Positions 8,768-17,088 of a DNA stretch of 64,000 nt are shown here, piece after piece (the stretch's first letter is position 1; every line of letters starts with the position of its first letter). The notes under the pieces are model-generated. The model saw nothing but the letters and a program-made list of their open reading frames with translations. It did not search any database and was not told the origin of the DNA. Source of the stretch: Pedobacter cryoconitis (lineage in GTDB: Bacteria; Bacteroidota; Bacteroidia; Sphingobacteriales; Sphingobacteriaceae); contig NZ_JACHCC010000001.1 in NCBI RefSeq assembly GCF_014207135.1, positions 124,001-188,000 on the forward strand, read 5' to 3'. Position numbers and translations under genes: made by a program.

Positions 8768-9549
8768 TAAACTTTTTAAAGGAGAGCACGTTTATAGTTA
8801 ATGTAGTTATCCGCAGAGCCTGGGAGGTAACTAAACGGAATTATTTTTCCCTGGCTACCTTATGTTTCCTGATGTTCATTACTTCCAATGCATCGAGCTT
8901 AATGGCATTTTTCCTGAAAGATGTGAATAAGGGTTTAAGTGTGCTGATGGCATTCTTCTTTGCTTTATTATACTTTACGCTCAATCTTTCCCTGCTGAAG
9001 TATATTCTTCATCTGCTCGATAACGAGGAGGAAGATGTGAGTATCGTCAGTACATTGCCAACCCGTCAGCAGATTATCCGGTTTATAGTCGGTATGTTGT
9101 ACTTTATGCTGGTCATTATAGGGGTTTATGCAGTGGTTATTCTGGTCGCATTCCCTTTTATCTATACCGGAATAAAAATGTCTGTGATCACCAATATTGC
9201 CATATCAGTTGGAATTGTAGCCATATTCATTACCTGGATCAGGATCTCATTTTTCCCGTTCTTTATCATTGATAAAAATCAGCCTTCTTTTGGTTCGTTA
9301 AAATTCAGTTTAGCCATAACCAGAGGAAACTTCACTAAAATATTAATGCTTTTACTGGTTCTGGGTGGGTTTCATGTGCTGTATCTGTTCCTGAATTATC
9401 TGCAATGGCCTGTTATTGCATTTTTTGTTAATATATTGAGTTCATTTTTGATTGTACCTTTATCTAGTGTAGCTTTAACTATTGCCTATAGAATGATGAT
9501 GGGAGCTTATAAGGGTGACGAGAATGATATTATTCACAATATAGTTTAA
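8764..9549 (+). CDS. Hypothetical six-helix membrane protein
   Basis: 261 residues, mostly hydrophobic, with about six membrane helices (roughly residues 25-45, 55-75, 98-120, 130-155, 190-210 and 220-245). No conserved catalytic motif is visible and I do not recognise the family with confidence. Its ATG overlaps the stop of the preceding glycosyltransferase by four bases, and the GH3-family gene starts seven bases after it, so it is part of the same operon. A transport or scaffold role next to the glycosyltransferases is a guess. Confidence 0.7.
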   Translation: MINFLKESTFIVNVVIRRAWEVTKRNYFSLATLCFLMFITSNASSLMAFFLKDVNKGLSVLMAFFFALLYFTLNLSLLKYILHLLDNEEEDVSIVSTLPTRQQIIRFIVGMLYFMLVIIGVYAVVILVAFPFIYTGIKMSVITNIAISVGIVAIFITWIRISFFPFFIIDKNQPSFGSLKFSLAITRGNFTKILMLLLVLGGFHVLYLFLNYLQWPVIAFFVNILSSFLIVPLSSVALTIAYRMMMGAYKGDENDIIHNIV

Positions 9550-9556
9550 CCAGTTT

Positions 9557-11062
9557 ATGGGATTAAAAGCGGCATTAAGTAAACCGTTTGCAGCCTTTAT
9601 TGTCAAAGGGGTAAATAAATGGAAAAAAGATGCAGTGGCTGCGCAAAAGGAGACTTTTCTCGAACTGATTGATTCGGCTAAGGATACTGCTTTTGGCAGG
9701 GACCATCTATTTTCAACTATAAAAACTTATGAGGATTTCAGGAAACGTGTTCCGGTAAGGGACTACGAACAACTGAGACCTTATATAGACCGGGTAGTTG
9801 CAGGTGAAGAAAATGTAATGTGGAAGGGGAAACCTGCCTATTTTGCCAAGACTTCAGGAACTACCTCGGGTGCAAAATATATTCCTATTTCTAAAGAGTC
9901 AATGCCTGAGCATATCAAAGCAGCACGGAATGCCTTGCTGACTTATGTTCATGAAACAGGGAATGCCAGTTTTGTGAATGGGAAAATGATCTTTTTGCAG
10001 GGAAGTCCGGTAATGACCGAAAAGAACGGGATTAAAGTCGGCCGTTTATCTGGTATTGTAGCAAACCTGGTTCCTGCTTATCTGCAGAAAAACAGGTTGC
10101 CCTCTTATCAAACGAACTGCATCGAAGACTGGGAAGAGAAAGTAGATGCCATTGTGGAGGAAACTTTCCATCAGGATATGACCCTGATTTCGGGGATTCC
10201 ACCCTGGGTACAGATGTATTTTGACAGGCTGATCGAGAAATCGGGCGGAAAACGGATTAAGGATATCTTTAAAAACTTCCAGCTGTTTGTTTACGGAGGG
10301 GTGAATTATGAACCTTACCGTGCAAAAATCGAAGCCAGTATAGGCAGGAAGATTGACGCTATTGAAACTTATCCGGCTTCAGAAGGATTTATTGCCTATC
10401 AGGACAGTCAGCAGGACAAAAGTTTACTGCTACTGGCCCGGGCAGGAATGTTTTATGAGTTTATCCCTGCCGATGAGTATTACGATGAAAGTCCGGCACG
10501 TTTGAGTCTGGAAGAAGTAGAATTGGGTAAAAATTATGCTTTGATCTTAAATACGAATGCTGGTCTCTGGGGGTATAGCATTGGTGATACTATCAAATTT
10601 GTTTCTAAAAACCCGTATAAGATCCTGGTCACCGGAAGAATTAAACATTTTATTTCTGCTTTTGGTGAACACGTTATCGGCGAAGAGGTAGAACAGGCTC
10701 TGCTGTCTGTGGCGAATCAGGAAGGGGTAGGAATTACAGAATTTACTGTGGCTCCGCAGGTCAATCCGGCAGCTGGTGAACTGCCTTATCATGAGTGGTT
10801 TATTGAATTTTCGAAAGCACCCGAAAATCTGGATGCTTTCAGTAAAAAAGTAGATAAAGCACTCCAGGAAAAAAATATTTATTACTTTGACCTCATTGAA
10901 GGTAAAATTTTGCAGCCACTGATCATACGGACTTTACAAAAAGATGCTTTTGTTACCTATATGCGTGGGGAAGGTAAGCTGGGCGGACAGAATAAAGTTC
11001 CCCGTTTGTCCAATGACAGAAAGATTGCAGACAGCCTCATTAATTTGATTCATAAGATTTGA
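9557..11062 (+). CDS. GH3 auxin-responsive-promoter family protein
   Basis: 501 residues, full length for the bacterial branch of the GH3 family of the adenylate-forming superfamily. The nucleotide-binding motif KTSGTTSGAKYIP is at about residues 98-110, and a later TYPASEGFIAYQD matches the second conserved block. Plant GH3 enzymes adenylate a carboxylate and link it to an amino acid; the substrates of bacterial members are not known. The stop codon is interlocked with the TTG start of dxr. Its position between membrane or glycan genes and dxr suggests envelope or lipid chemistry, which is inference only. Confidence 0.85.
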   Translation: MGLKAALSKPFAAFIVKGVNKWKKDAVAAQKETFLELIDSAKDTAFGRDHLFSTIKTYEDFRKRVPVRDYEQLRPYIDRVVAGEENVMWKGKPAYFAKTSGTTSGAKYIPISKESMPEHIKAARNALLTYVHETGNASFVNGKMIFLQGSPVMTEKNGIKVGRLSGIVANLVPAYLQKNRLPSYQTNCIEDWEEKVDAIVEETFHQDMTLISGIPPWVQMYFDRLIEKSGGKRIKDIFKNFQLFVYGGVNYEPYRAKIEASIGRKIDAIETYPASEGFIAYQDSQQDKSLLLLARAGMFYEFIPADEYYDESPARLSLEEVELGKNYALILNTNAGLWGYSIGDTIKFVSKNPYKILVTGRIKHFISAFGEHVIGEEVEQALLSVANQEGVGITEFTVAPQVNPAAGELPYHEWFIEFSKAPENLDAFSKKVDKALQEKNIYYFDLIEGKILQPLIIRTLQKDAFVTYMRGEGKLGGQNKVPRLSNDRKIADSLINLIHKI

Positions 11063-12225
11063 AAAATATAGCTATACTGGGCTCTACCGGTTCTATTGGT
11101 ACCCAGGCCCTTGACGTTATCCGTGCAAACCCTGAATTGTATAAGGTAAGTGCATTAACGGCAAATGCGAATGCGGAATTACTGATTCAGCAGGCGCTCG
11201 AATTTAAACCCGGACTGGTTGTCATCGGTGATGAAAATCAGTTCTCAGCAGTAAAAAATGCATTATCAGGAAAAGGAATTAAAGTCCTGGCTGGTGAAGA
11301 TGCTTTATGTGAAGCTGCGGCAAGCCCGGAAGTTCACCTGGTATTAACTGCGATTATGGGATCCGTTGGTCTGAGACCAACTATTGCTGCAATTAAAGCT
11401 AAGAAAACTATAGGCCTGGCTAATAAAGAAACCCTTGTTGTAGCCGGAGAACTGATTATGCAGCTGGCCGCTGAGCATGGGGTGACGATTATACCTGTAG
11501 ATTCAGAGCATTCTGCAATTTTCCAATGTCTGGTAGGAGAAGAGTTGGAGACTATTGAAAAAATATACATTACTGCCTCGGGCGGACCTTTCAGGGGAAA
11601 AGATCGTAGCTTCCTGGAAAAAGTAAAAAAAGAACAGGCTTTAAAACATCCCAACTGGGTGATGGGTGCAAAAATCACGATAGATTCTGCTTCTCTGATG
11701 AACAAAGGGCTGGAAGTGATTGAAGCGAAGTGGTTATTCGATCTGGATATCAGTCAGATAGATGTTATTGTCCATCCGCAGTCTATTATCCATTCTGTTG
11801 TGCAGTTTAACGATGGTTCCATGAAGGCACAAATGGGTGTTCCGGATATGAAACTTCCGATTCACTATGCAATGGCATATCCCGGGAGAATAGTAAGCGT
11901 ATTTCCGCGTTTTAACTTCATGGATTATCCGGAACTGACTTTTTCAAAACCTGATCTGCATACTTTCCGCAATCTTGGATTGGCTTACGCTGCCCTGGAA
12001 AAGGGGGGGAATATGCCTTGTATTATCAATGCCGCGAATGAAGTCGTTGTAGATGCCTTCTTAAATGACCGGATTGGATTCCTGGAAATGAGTGATGTCA
12101 TTGAGCAATGTATGACTGATTTGCCGTTTATTCAGGTACCTGGCCTGAATAATTATTTAGAAACTGACCTTCATACGCGTATATTTGCCCGTCAGTTAGT
12201 AACAAAAAAACATTTAGCTATCTAA
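11059..12225 (+). CDS. dxr: 1-deoxy-D-xylulose 5-phosphate reductoisomerase
   Basis: 388 residues, the normal length. The N-terminal NADPH-binding motif GSTGSIG is at residues 8-14; the metal and substrate motif DSEHSAIFQC begins near residue 150, followed by ASGGPFRG and IDSASLMNKGLEVIEAKWLF. It converts DXP to 2-C-methyl-D-erythritol 4-phosphate, the committed step of the MEP isoprenoid pathway, in the cytoplasm. The start is TTG at 11059, overlapping the GH3 stop by four bases, so translation is probably coupled. rseP follows 30 bases downstream. Confidence 0.95.
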   Translation: MKNIAILGSTGSIGTQALDVIRANPELYKVSALTANANAELLIQQALEFKPGLVVIGDENQFSAVKNALSGKGIKVLAGEDALCEAAASPEVHLVLTAIMGSVGLRPTIAAIKAKKTIGLANKETLVVAGELIMQLAAEHGVTIIPVDSEHSAIFQCLVGEELETIEKIYITASGGPFRGKDRSFLEKVKKEQALKHPNWVMGAKITIDSASLMNKGLEVIEAKWLFDLDISQIDVIVHPQSIIHSVVQFNDGSMKAQMGVPDMKLPIHYAMAYPGRIVSVFPRFNFMDYPELTFSKPDLHTFRNLGLAYAALEKGGNMPCIINAANEVVVDAFLNDRIGFLEMSDVIEQCMTDLPFIQVPGLNNYLETDLHTRIFARQLVTKKHLAI

Positions 12226-12255
12226 TATTCAAAGTAAATAACATTAAATTAAAAT

Positions 12256-13587
12256 ATGAACGGATTGATTATGGTTGCCCAGTTGTTACTGGGATTATCA
12301 ATATTAGTAATCTTGCACGAATTAGGGCACTTTCTTGCGGCTCGTGCATTTGGTATTAAAGTTGAGAAATTTTATCTGTTCTTTGATGCGTGGGGAGTAA
12401 AGTTATTCAGTATCAAACGTGGGGATGTAGAGTATGGAATTGGCTGGCTGCCTTTAGGTGGTTATGTTAAAATTGCCGGAATGATTGATGAGTCTATGGA
12501 TAAGGAGCAGATGGCATTGCCACCTCAGCCATGGGAGTTCAGATCAAAACCAGCCTGGCAAAGACTGATTGTAATGATGGCAGGTATTGTGGTCAACATT
12601 ATAGTTGGTATTTTTATTTTCTGGATGCTTACCTTCAAGTTTGGCGAAACCTTTATTCCTAACAGTGCAGTAAAGAATGGTATAAACCCGGGAAGTATTG
12701 GCCGTAGCATAGGTTTACAACAAGGGGACCATGTGATTGCGGTAAACGGCAAAAAGGTGATCCGTTTTGATGAACTGACCAGCTCTAAAGTATTGTTGGA
12801 TAATACGAATCTGACTGTAGTGCGTGGTGGTAAAACACTTGATGTTAAAGTACCTGACAATCTTTTAAATAAAGTTGCAGACCTGGGACTGGAAGAATTT
12901 ATCAGCAGGGTACCTTTACTGAGCACAGTAGTGGATAGTGTGGTCACTGGCCGTTCTGCGGCTAAAGTGGGCATGAAAAAAGGAGACAGAATTGTAAGTG
13001 TTAACAATGTGCCTGTGAAGTTTGATGCGGATGTACGCAGAGAACTGAAAAGTCTGAAAAGCAGAAAATTCATTGTAGAAGCTTATCGTGGAAACGAGAA
13101 ATTTAATTTTGAAGTGAATACAGATAGTCTTGGTACTATCGGGATCGCTTTCAATCCAAATGAAATCAAACTGGAGACTATTAAATATGGTTTCTTCGAA
13201 TCTTTACCTATAGGGGTAAACCAGGCCTGGGTTACTTTTACAGATAATGGTAAGGGTATATGGAAAGTACTGACAGGTAAAATTAAAGCAAATAAAGCTT
13301 TTGCAGGCCCTGTCGCTTTAGCACAGAAGGTTTACGGAGGAGTTTGGGTATGGTCACATTTCTGGGCTTCTACGGCATTAATTTCGATTGCACTGGCATT
13401 CATGAACCTGTTGCCTATTCCTGCACTGGATGGTGGGCATATGGTCTTCCTGATTGTAGAAATGATCAAAGGTAAACCGGTAAGTGATAAGTTCCTGGAA
13501 GGGGCTCAGATGGTAGGTTTTGTCATCCTGTTGAGTTTAATGGTCTTTGTAATCGGTAACGATATCTTTAAGGCCTTTATTCAATAG
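12256..13587 (+). CDS. rseP: Site-2 intramembrane protease RseP
   Basis: 443 residues. The zinc-binding HELGH is at residues 21-25 in the first membrane helix. The second metal-ligand motif, NLLPIPALDGGH, is near residues 386-397. Two PDZ-like regions lie between about residues 130 and 290 (for example IGRSIGLQQGDHVIAVNGKKV and KVGMKKGDRIVSVNNVPV). In the family this inner-membrane protease cleaves transmembrane substrates such as anti-sigma factors or signal peptide remnants. It lies directly after dxr, a neighbourhood seen in many bacteria, and six bases before hscB. Confidence 0.94.
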   Translation: MNGLIMVAQLLLGLSILVILHELGHFLAARAFGIKVEKFYLFFDAWGVKLFSIKRGDVEYGIGWLPLGGYVKIAGMIDESMDKEQMALPPQPWEFRSKPAWQRLIVMMAGIVVNIIVGIFIFWMLTFKFGETFIPNSAVKNGINPGSIGRSIGLQQGDHVIAVNGKKVIRFDELTSSKVLLDNTNLTVVRGGKTLDVKVPDNLLNKVADLGLEEFISRVPLLSTVVDSVVTGRSAAKVGMKKGDRIVSVNNVPVKFDADVRRELKSLKSRKFIVEAYRGNEKFNFEVNTDSLGTIGIAFNPNEIKLETIKYGFFESLPIGVNQAWVTFTDNGKGIWKVLTGKIKANKAFAGPVALAQKVYGGVWVWSHFWASTALISIALAFMNLLPIPALDGGHMVFLIVEMIKGKPVSDKFLEGAQMVGFVILLSLMVFVIGNDIFKAFIQ

Positions 13588-13592
13588 TACTT

Positions 13593-14129
13593 GTGATGGA
13601 TTATTTTGAGTTTTATAATCTTCCCGTATCCTTTAATCCGGATAATCAGCTGGTCAAACAGCAGTTTTATGCACTGAGTAAAAAGTATCATCCTGATTTT
13701 TATATCAATGATACTCCGGAAAAGCAGGATGAGGTACTGGAATTATCCACATTGAATAATAAGGCTTACCAGGTATTGAGTAATCCTCAGAAGCGTCTGC
13801 ATTATGTTCTTGAATTAAAGGGATTGCTTACAGAAGGGGAGAATTATTCCCTTCCACAGGTTTTTCTGATGGAAATGATGGATGTGAATGAGGCTTTGAT
13901 GGAATTGCAGTTTGAACCTGATACGGCTAAACTGGAATCAATCAAAAAAGAGGTTGCCGGAATTGCTGTAAATATGCAGCAGGAGATGGACAGGCTGATT
14001 ACTTTGTTTGATACGCAGGATAAAGACGAGCAGGGAGCTACACTGGCTTCGATAAAGGATTTGTACTACAGAAAGAAATATTTGAACAGGATCAACGACA
14101 GTATCCTTAAACTGGAAACCGGGCAATAG
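13593..14129 (+). CDS. hscB: Fe-S cluster assembly co-chaperone HscB
   Basis: 178 residues. An N-terminal J domain contains HPD at residues 33-35 (KKYHPDFYIND), and a C-terminal helical domain (MDVNEALMELQ) is typical of HscB. It would deliver the scaffold IscU to the Hsp70 HscA and stimulate its ATPase. The start is either GTG at 13593 or ATG at 13596; only one residue differs. It ends the long operon and is followed by a clear terminator. No other isc gene is nearby. Confidence 0.88.
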   Translation: MMDYFEFYNLPVSFNPDNQLVKQQFYALSKKYHPDFYINDTPEKQDEVLELSTLNNKAYQVLSNPQKRLHYVLELKGLLTEGENYSLPQVFLMEMMDVNEALMELQFEPDTAKLESIKKEVAGIAVNMQQEMDRLITLFDTQDKDEQGATLASIKDLYYRKKYLNRINDSILKLETGQ

Positions 14130-14157
14130 GTGTTTGTTCAATGTAAAAAAGAAAGAT

Positions 14158-14183
14158 AACCGGGCATAGCTGTCCCGGTTTTT
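14158..14183 (+). terminator. Rho-independent terminator after hscB
   Basis: AACCGGG (14158-14164) pairs with CCCGGTT (14174-14180) around a 9-base loop and is followed by a short T-run. It lies 29 bases after the hscB stop and ends the operon. Confidence 0.8.
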
Positions 14184-14207
14184 CTATTTTTGGACAAATC
14201 TGAAATT

Positions 14208-14510
14208 ATGAGCACTTTATCCCTTTTTAGAAAAATAGCTGTTGCTGAAGGTATTTCCTACATCGCACTGATTTGTATTGCTATGCCATTGAAGTATTTC
14301 GCAGATATGCCTCTGGCGGTTAAGTATACCGGCTGGGCACATGGTGTGTTGTTTATGCTTTATGCGGTTATGGTAATTATGTGTGCAATGGAGTATAAAT
14401 GGAAAATCGGAAAGACGATTTTAGTGTTTATAGCCTCTTTATTGCCGTTTGCTCCGTTTTATGTGGATAAACGTTTAAAGGAAGAGTCTGTAGATCAGGT
14501 GAAAGCGTAG
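14208..14510 (+). CDS. DUF3817 family membrane protein
   Basis: About 100 residues with three hydrophobic helices: an N-terminal segment (FRKIAVAEGISYIALICIAMP), a middle helix (AHGVLFMLYAVMVIMCAMEY) and a C-terminal helix (TILVFIASLLPFAPFYVDKRL). This pattern is DUF3817 (YdzA-like), function unknown. I prefer ATG at 14208 over the in-frame TTG at 14190, because the latter lies just after the upstream terminator and adds a non-conserved extension. It stands alone between the hscB terminator and tRNA-Leu. Confidence 0.75.
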   Translation: MSTLSLFRKIAVAEGISYIALICIAMPLKYFADMPLAVKYTGWAHGVLFMLYAVMVIMCAMEYKWKIGKTILVFIASLLPFAPFYVDKRLKEESVDQVKA

Positions 14511-14536
14511 TATTTTTAAATTCTTTGAAATAAGGC

Positions 14537-14567
14537 TTGGATATATAAGCCTGAATATATAGATTTG
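14537..14567 (+). promoter_or_regulatory. Promoter of tRNA-Leu
   Basis: TAGATTTG at 14560-14567 matches the Bacteroidota -7 consensus, and TTG at 14537-14539 lies 20 bases upstream at the -33 position. The tRNA begins 20 bases after the box. Confidence 0.65.
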
Positions 14568-14587
14568 CATCCCGCTAATAAGGGAAC

Positions 14588-14667
14588 GCCCAGCTGGCGG
14601 AATTGGTAGACGCGCTGGTCTCAAACACCTGTGGGAAACCGTGCCGGTTCGACTCCGGCGCTGGGTA
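14588..14667 (+). tRNA. tRNA-Leu (anticodon CAA)
   Basis: The acceptor stem GCCCAGC pairs with GCTGGGT (14660-14666). The D arm carries the GGTAGA loop, the anticodon loop CTCAAAC gives anticodon CAA at 14622-14624 (reading UUG), and the long variable arm (TGGGAAACC) is that of a class II tRNA. The T arm is GCCGG-TTCGACT-CCGGC. The 3' CCA is not encoded (CTA follows). The anticodon stem has one T-T mismatch. A terminator follows at once. Confidence 0.93.
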
Positions 14668-14670
14668 CTA

Positions 14671-14703
14671 ACCGGAATCGAATACATCGATTCCGGTTTT
14701 TTT
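14671..14703 (+). terminator. Rho-independent terminator of tRNA-Leu
   Basis: ACCGGAATCGA (14671-14681) pairs with TCGATTCCGGT around a short loop and is followed by seven or more T residues. It is a strong intrinsic terminator. Confidence 0.85.
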
Positions 14704-14726
14704 ATGACTTTAAAATGCTTCAAATT

Positions 14727-14797
14727 GTGTTCAAAGTATTTCTGCTGAACCTCATCTTATTTGGGCATTACAGGCGGGCTATCTTTGAACCGAATTC
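14727..14797. repeat. Degenerate composite repeat, copy 1
   Basis: Part a, GTGTTCAAAGTATT plus TCTGCT (14727-14746), recurs at 16709-16728 with two mismatches. Part c, GCGGGC followed by TCTTTGAAC and AATTC (14774-14797), recurs at 16844-16866 and, more diverged, at 18302-18325. This copy lies about 60 bases after tRNA-Leu. Confidence 0.55.
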
Positions 14798-14894
14798 CTC
14801 TTTATATCGGAGAGACTGTTTTATAAGTTGTATAGAATATATGAGTGTTTCTATGTCAGCAATAAAAAAATAAGGGAATTTTGGTAATTCATAT

Positions 14895-14932
14895 GTGAAT
14901 CATAGGTGTAAATTTACATTTCATAGATTCAC
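14895..14932. promoter_or_regulatory. Nested palindrome upstream of AraC-family gene
   Basis: The outer arms GTGAATC (14895-14901) and GATTCAC (14926-14932) enclose the perfect 12-base palindrome TGTAAATTTACA (14907-14918). It lies 66 bases before the start codon at 14999. Two nested dyads in a non-coding spacer suggest an operator, possibly for the adjacent regulator; which protein binds is unknown. Confidence 0.5.
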
Positions 14933-14998
14933 TAATGTTAAAAAGTTAAATTTGGTTATTGATCTTTATATCTATTAAGATACCTGATCCAGAAGTTT

Positions 14999-15853
14999 AT
15001 GTTACCTAGAGAAAAACACCTTCCCACATTACAAAATACGAAAAGGAAGTCAAATATCATCCGGTATAATTCTGACATAGCCACGATTAATTCTAGGATT
15101 AAATTAGAGCAAAATTTATTTAGTTTTTTACTAGAGGGCAATAAGAGTGTTCAATATGCCGGAACAAAGATAACAATAAGCCCAAATCAATTTTTCCTTC
15201 TTTCTGCTGGCAATTGCTTAATGAGTGAAAAAATCGCTACTCCCGGTGGCCAGTACAGAAGTATTTTGTTCTTTTTCGACAATGACTTATTGACAGACTT
15301 TTTTATACGTCATCCTCTGCCAATGAAAAGCAAACATAAAGATGAGCCTTTTCTCGTTTTTGAGAAAGATCCCTTTCTTACAAACTTTGTAGACTCCTTA
15401 GGCCTAATATTGGCCTCTGGTCAATCATTATCTCAAGAACTGCAAAGTGTGAAACTTGAAGAACTGCTTATTTATATTAGCGGTTGCTATCCCGAAGCTC
15501 TTAAAGGGCTTCATTATTATAATTACAATTCAGATAAGGATTTTTTGATCCGCCAAGCCATTACAGCCAATATCTATAGTGTTATTACTGTGGAAGAGTT
15601 AGCATTTCTATGTTACATGACTCTATCAACATTTAAACGGCACTTTGCTAAACTTTATGGCACATCACCAAAAAAATGGTTTTTGGAGAAACGAATGCAA
15701 AAAGCAGCCCAAATGCTTAGAAAAGGTAACCTCAATTCAAGCGAAATATACCTGGAACTTGGTTATGAAAATGTGTCCAGTTTCATTCAATCCTTTAAGC
15801 AGGTTTACGGAACGACACCCAAGCAATATCAACTCAACAATTTGAACGTTTAG
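14999..15853 (+). CDS. AraC-family transcriptional regulator
   Basis: 284 residues. The N-terminal 170 residues resemble the ExsA-like sensor domain (VQYAGTKITISPNQFFLLSAGNCLMSEK). The C-terminal 100 residues are two helix-turn-helix units of the AraC type: VEELAFLCYMTLSTFKRHF with LYGTSPKKWFLEKRM, then IYLELGYENVSSFIQSF with YGTTPKQY. It probably controls the DinB gene 73 bases downstream, and may use the palindrome upstream. Both genes lie between repeat copies 1 and 2. Confidence 0.88.
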   Translation: MLPREKHLPTLQNTKRKSNIIRYNSDIATINSRIKLEQNLFSFLLEGNKSVQYAGTKITISPNQFFLLSAGNCLMSEKIATPGGQYRSILFFFDNDLLTDFFIRHPLPMKSKHKDEPFLVFEKDPFLTNFVDSLGLILASGQSLSQELQSVKLEELLIYISGCYPEALKGLHYYNYNSDKDFLIRQAITANIYSVITVEELAFLCYMTLSTFKRHFAKLYGTSPKKWFLEKRMQKAAQMLRKGNLNSSEIYLELGYENVSSFIQSFKQVYGTTPKQYQLNNLNV

Positions 15854-15926
15854 CTAAGCTTTTTGAACGTCAAGCCCTCCAGTGAGGCCTTTCTAACTCC
15901 TACTTTTGAGTCAAATTCAAAGGAAC

Positions 15927-16457
15927 ATGACAACATTATCAATACTCACAGAAAACGGCAATGACTGCCTTAAAGGTTATTTTATCGAATTGGCCGATTT
16001 CAACAACTGGGCAGACAATCGTGCTATTGACTGGCTTACTCAAATTACTGATGAACAATGGGACCAAGTTGCCATTAGCAGTTTTGGAAGCATTAGGGAA
16101 ACCGCCGTACATATTGCCAGTGCCAAAAAAATATGGATAGACTTCTGGACAGATGTTCAGAATCCTGTATACCTTTCGTCAGAATTTAAGGGGACTAGAG
16201 AAGACCTGATAGACATCTGGAAGACGACTTCTGCTGAGCTCAAATCTTTCATTGAAAATTATCCTATAGAGAATTATACAAATGAGATATACGTAAAGAA
16301 ACCAAATGGAGAACTGAGCACAATGGAATTTAGAAAAACATTTCCACATATGATCAATCATTCTACTTATCATCGAGGGCAACTGGTAACTCTATTACGC
16401 CAGTCAGGCTTTTTGAATTTATCAAATACTGACCTTTTTACCTACTATAATATTTAA
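15927..16457 (+). CDS. DinB family protein
   Basis: About 176 residues, a four-helix DinB/YfiT-like fold. The family triad of metal-binding histidines is recognisable in AVHIASAKKIWIDF and NHSTYHRGQLVTLLRQSG, and FNNWADNRAIDWL is the usual first helix. DinB proteins bind a metal and many are thiol-dependent transferases; the substrate here is unknown. I choose ATG at 15927, preceded by AAAGGA, rather than the in-frame TTG at 15906. It follows the AraC-family gene in the same direction, which suggests a regulator-target pair. Confidence 0.85.
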   Translation: MTTLSILTENGNDCLKGYFIELADFNNWADNRAIDWLTQITDEQWDQVAISSFGSIRETAVHIASAKKIWIDFWTDVQNPVYLSSEFKGTREDLIDIWKTTSAELKSFIENYPIENYTNEIYVKKPNGELSTMEFRKTFPHMINHSTYHRGQLVTLLRQSGFLNLSNTDLFTYYNI

Positions 16458-16708
16458 AAAAATATAAGCTTTTTTTGATAAGATTTTAAAGAAATCCTTG
16501 CAATGAGGTTTGCTGGAAAATAGCATTAAAAAATGATATTTTAATAAATCAAAGAATTGTAGACAACTGAATCAGTATTTATTATAAACGGCGGTTTTCT
16601 GAAATGGTTGCTAAAGCTCTATTAAAATATCGAAATAATTTTTTTTATAAACCCCTTTCCTTTCAAATCATTAATAATAGGCTCTATAAGCCCTAGAAAG
16701 CGTTCTAA

Positions 16709-16866
16709 GTGTTCAAAGTATTCTTGCTCATGGGTACAAAAACCTCTTTACAAAAGTAGAGAGGTTTTTTTGTTTTTGTGAACTTTCAATGTTGACTTAT
16801 TGCATTGAGACCCGCTTTTCAGTTCGGTCTCCGGCAGAGGTAAGCGGGCCTTCTTTGAACTAATTC
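16709..16866. repeat. Degenerate composite repeat, copy 2
   Basis: It contains part a (16709-16728), part b (hairpin with core TTTACAAAAGTAGAG, about 16748-16762) and part c (16844-16866). Part a matches copy 1; part b matches copy 3 with one difference in the 15-base core; part c matches both. The order a-b-c is preserved. Confidence 0.55.
16741..16770 (+). terminator. Terminator-like hairpin within repeat copy 2
   Basis: AACCTCT (16741-16747) pairs with AGAGGTT (16760-16766), extended by inner pairs, and is followed by a T-run. No gene ends close upstream (the DinB stop is 284 bases away), so it may be a remnant carried with the repeat rather than a working terminator for DinB. Confidence 0.6.
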
Positions 16867-17088
16867 AACCATCAGATAACGGGGAAATAATGATAATGTA
16901 TACTCCGAAAAACTTGAAATAATTACATCATACAAATATAACTCCTACTCTTTATTTTTTATTTCCGTATTTGAATGCTCCGTAAAATTGAGTGTATTTT
17001 TATTAAATTAGTGCTGTGGATAAATGCTGAAAGCAAAATAAAAAATTCGCAAGGCCCAATATGTTGTGATTGGCATTTTAAATGACAC

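Larger units (their letters stand above)
14704..14998. other. Intergenic region with repeat copy and palindrome
   Basis: No convincing gene is present. The stretch contains the first copy of the degenerate repeat series (14727-14797) and a nested palindrome at 14895-14932, described separately. It separates the tRNA terminator from the AraC-family gene at 14999. Confidence 0.6.
16458..17088. other. Intergenic region carrying repeat copy 2 and a terminator-like hairpin
   Basis: This 631-base AT-rich stretch contains no convincing gene. It holds repeat copy 2 (16709-16866), which includes the hairpin at 16741-16770, and an imperfect inverted repeat CCCGCTT/AAGCGGG (about 16811-16848). The last 220 bases before the serine hydrolase should hold its promoter, but I see no clear consensus. 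Confidence 0.6.

Noticed and set aside
11059..11062. Possible sequencing error because the GH3 and dxr frames overlap
   Set aside because: The TTG start inside the GH3 stop gives the exact conserved Dxr N-terminus, so the overlap is real coupling.
14475..14873. Open frames overlapping tRNA-Leu and its terminator on both strands
   Set aside because: They run through the tRNA and terminator hairpin and match no protein family.
16700..16740. Possible tRNA 3' fragment ending in GGGTAC before a hairpin
   Set aside because: The end resembles a tRNA terminus, but the T-stem does not pair and no tRNA body can be folded; described only as part of the repeat.
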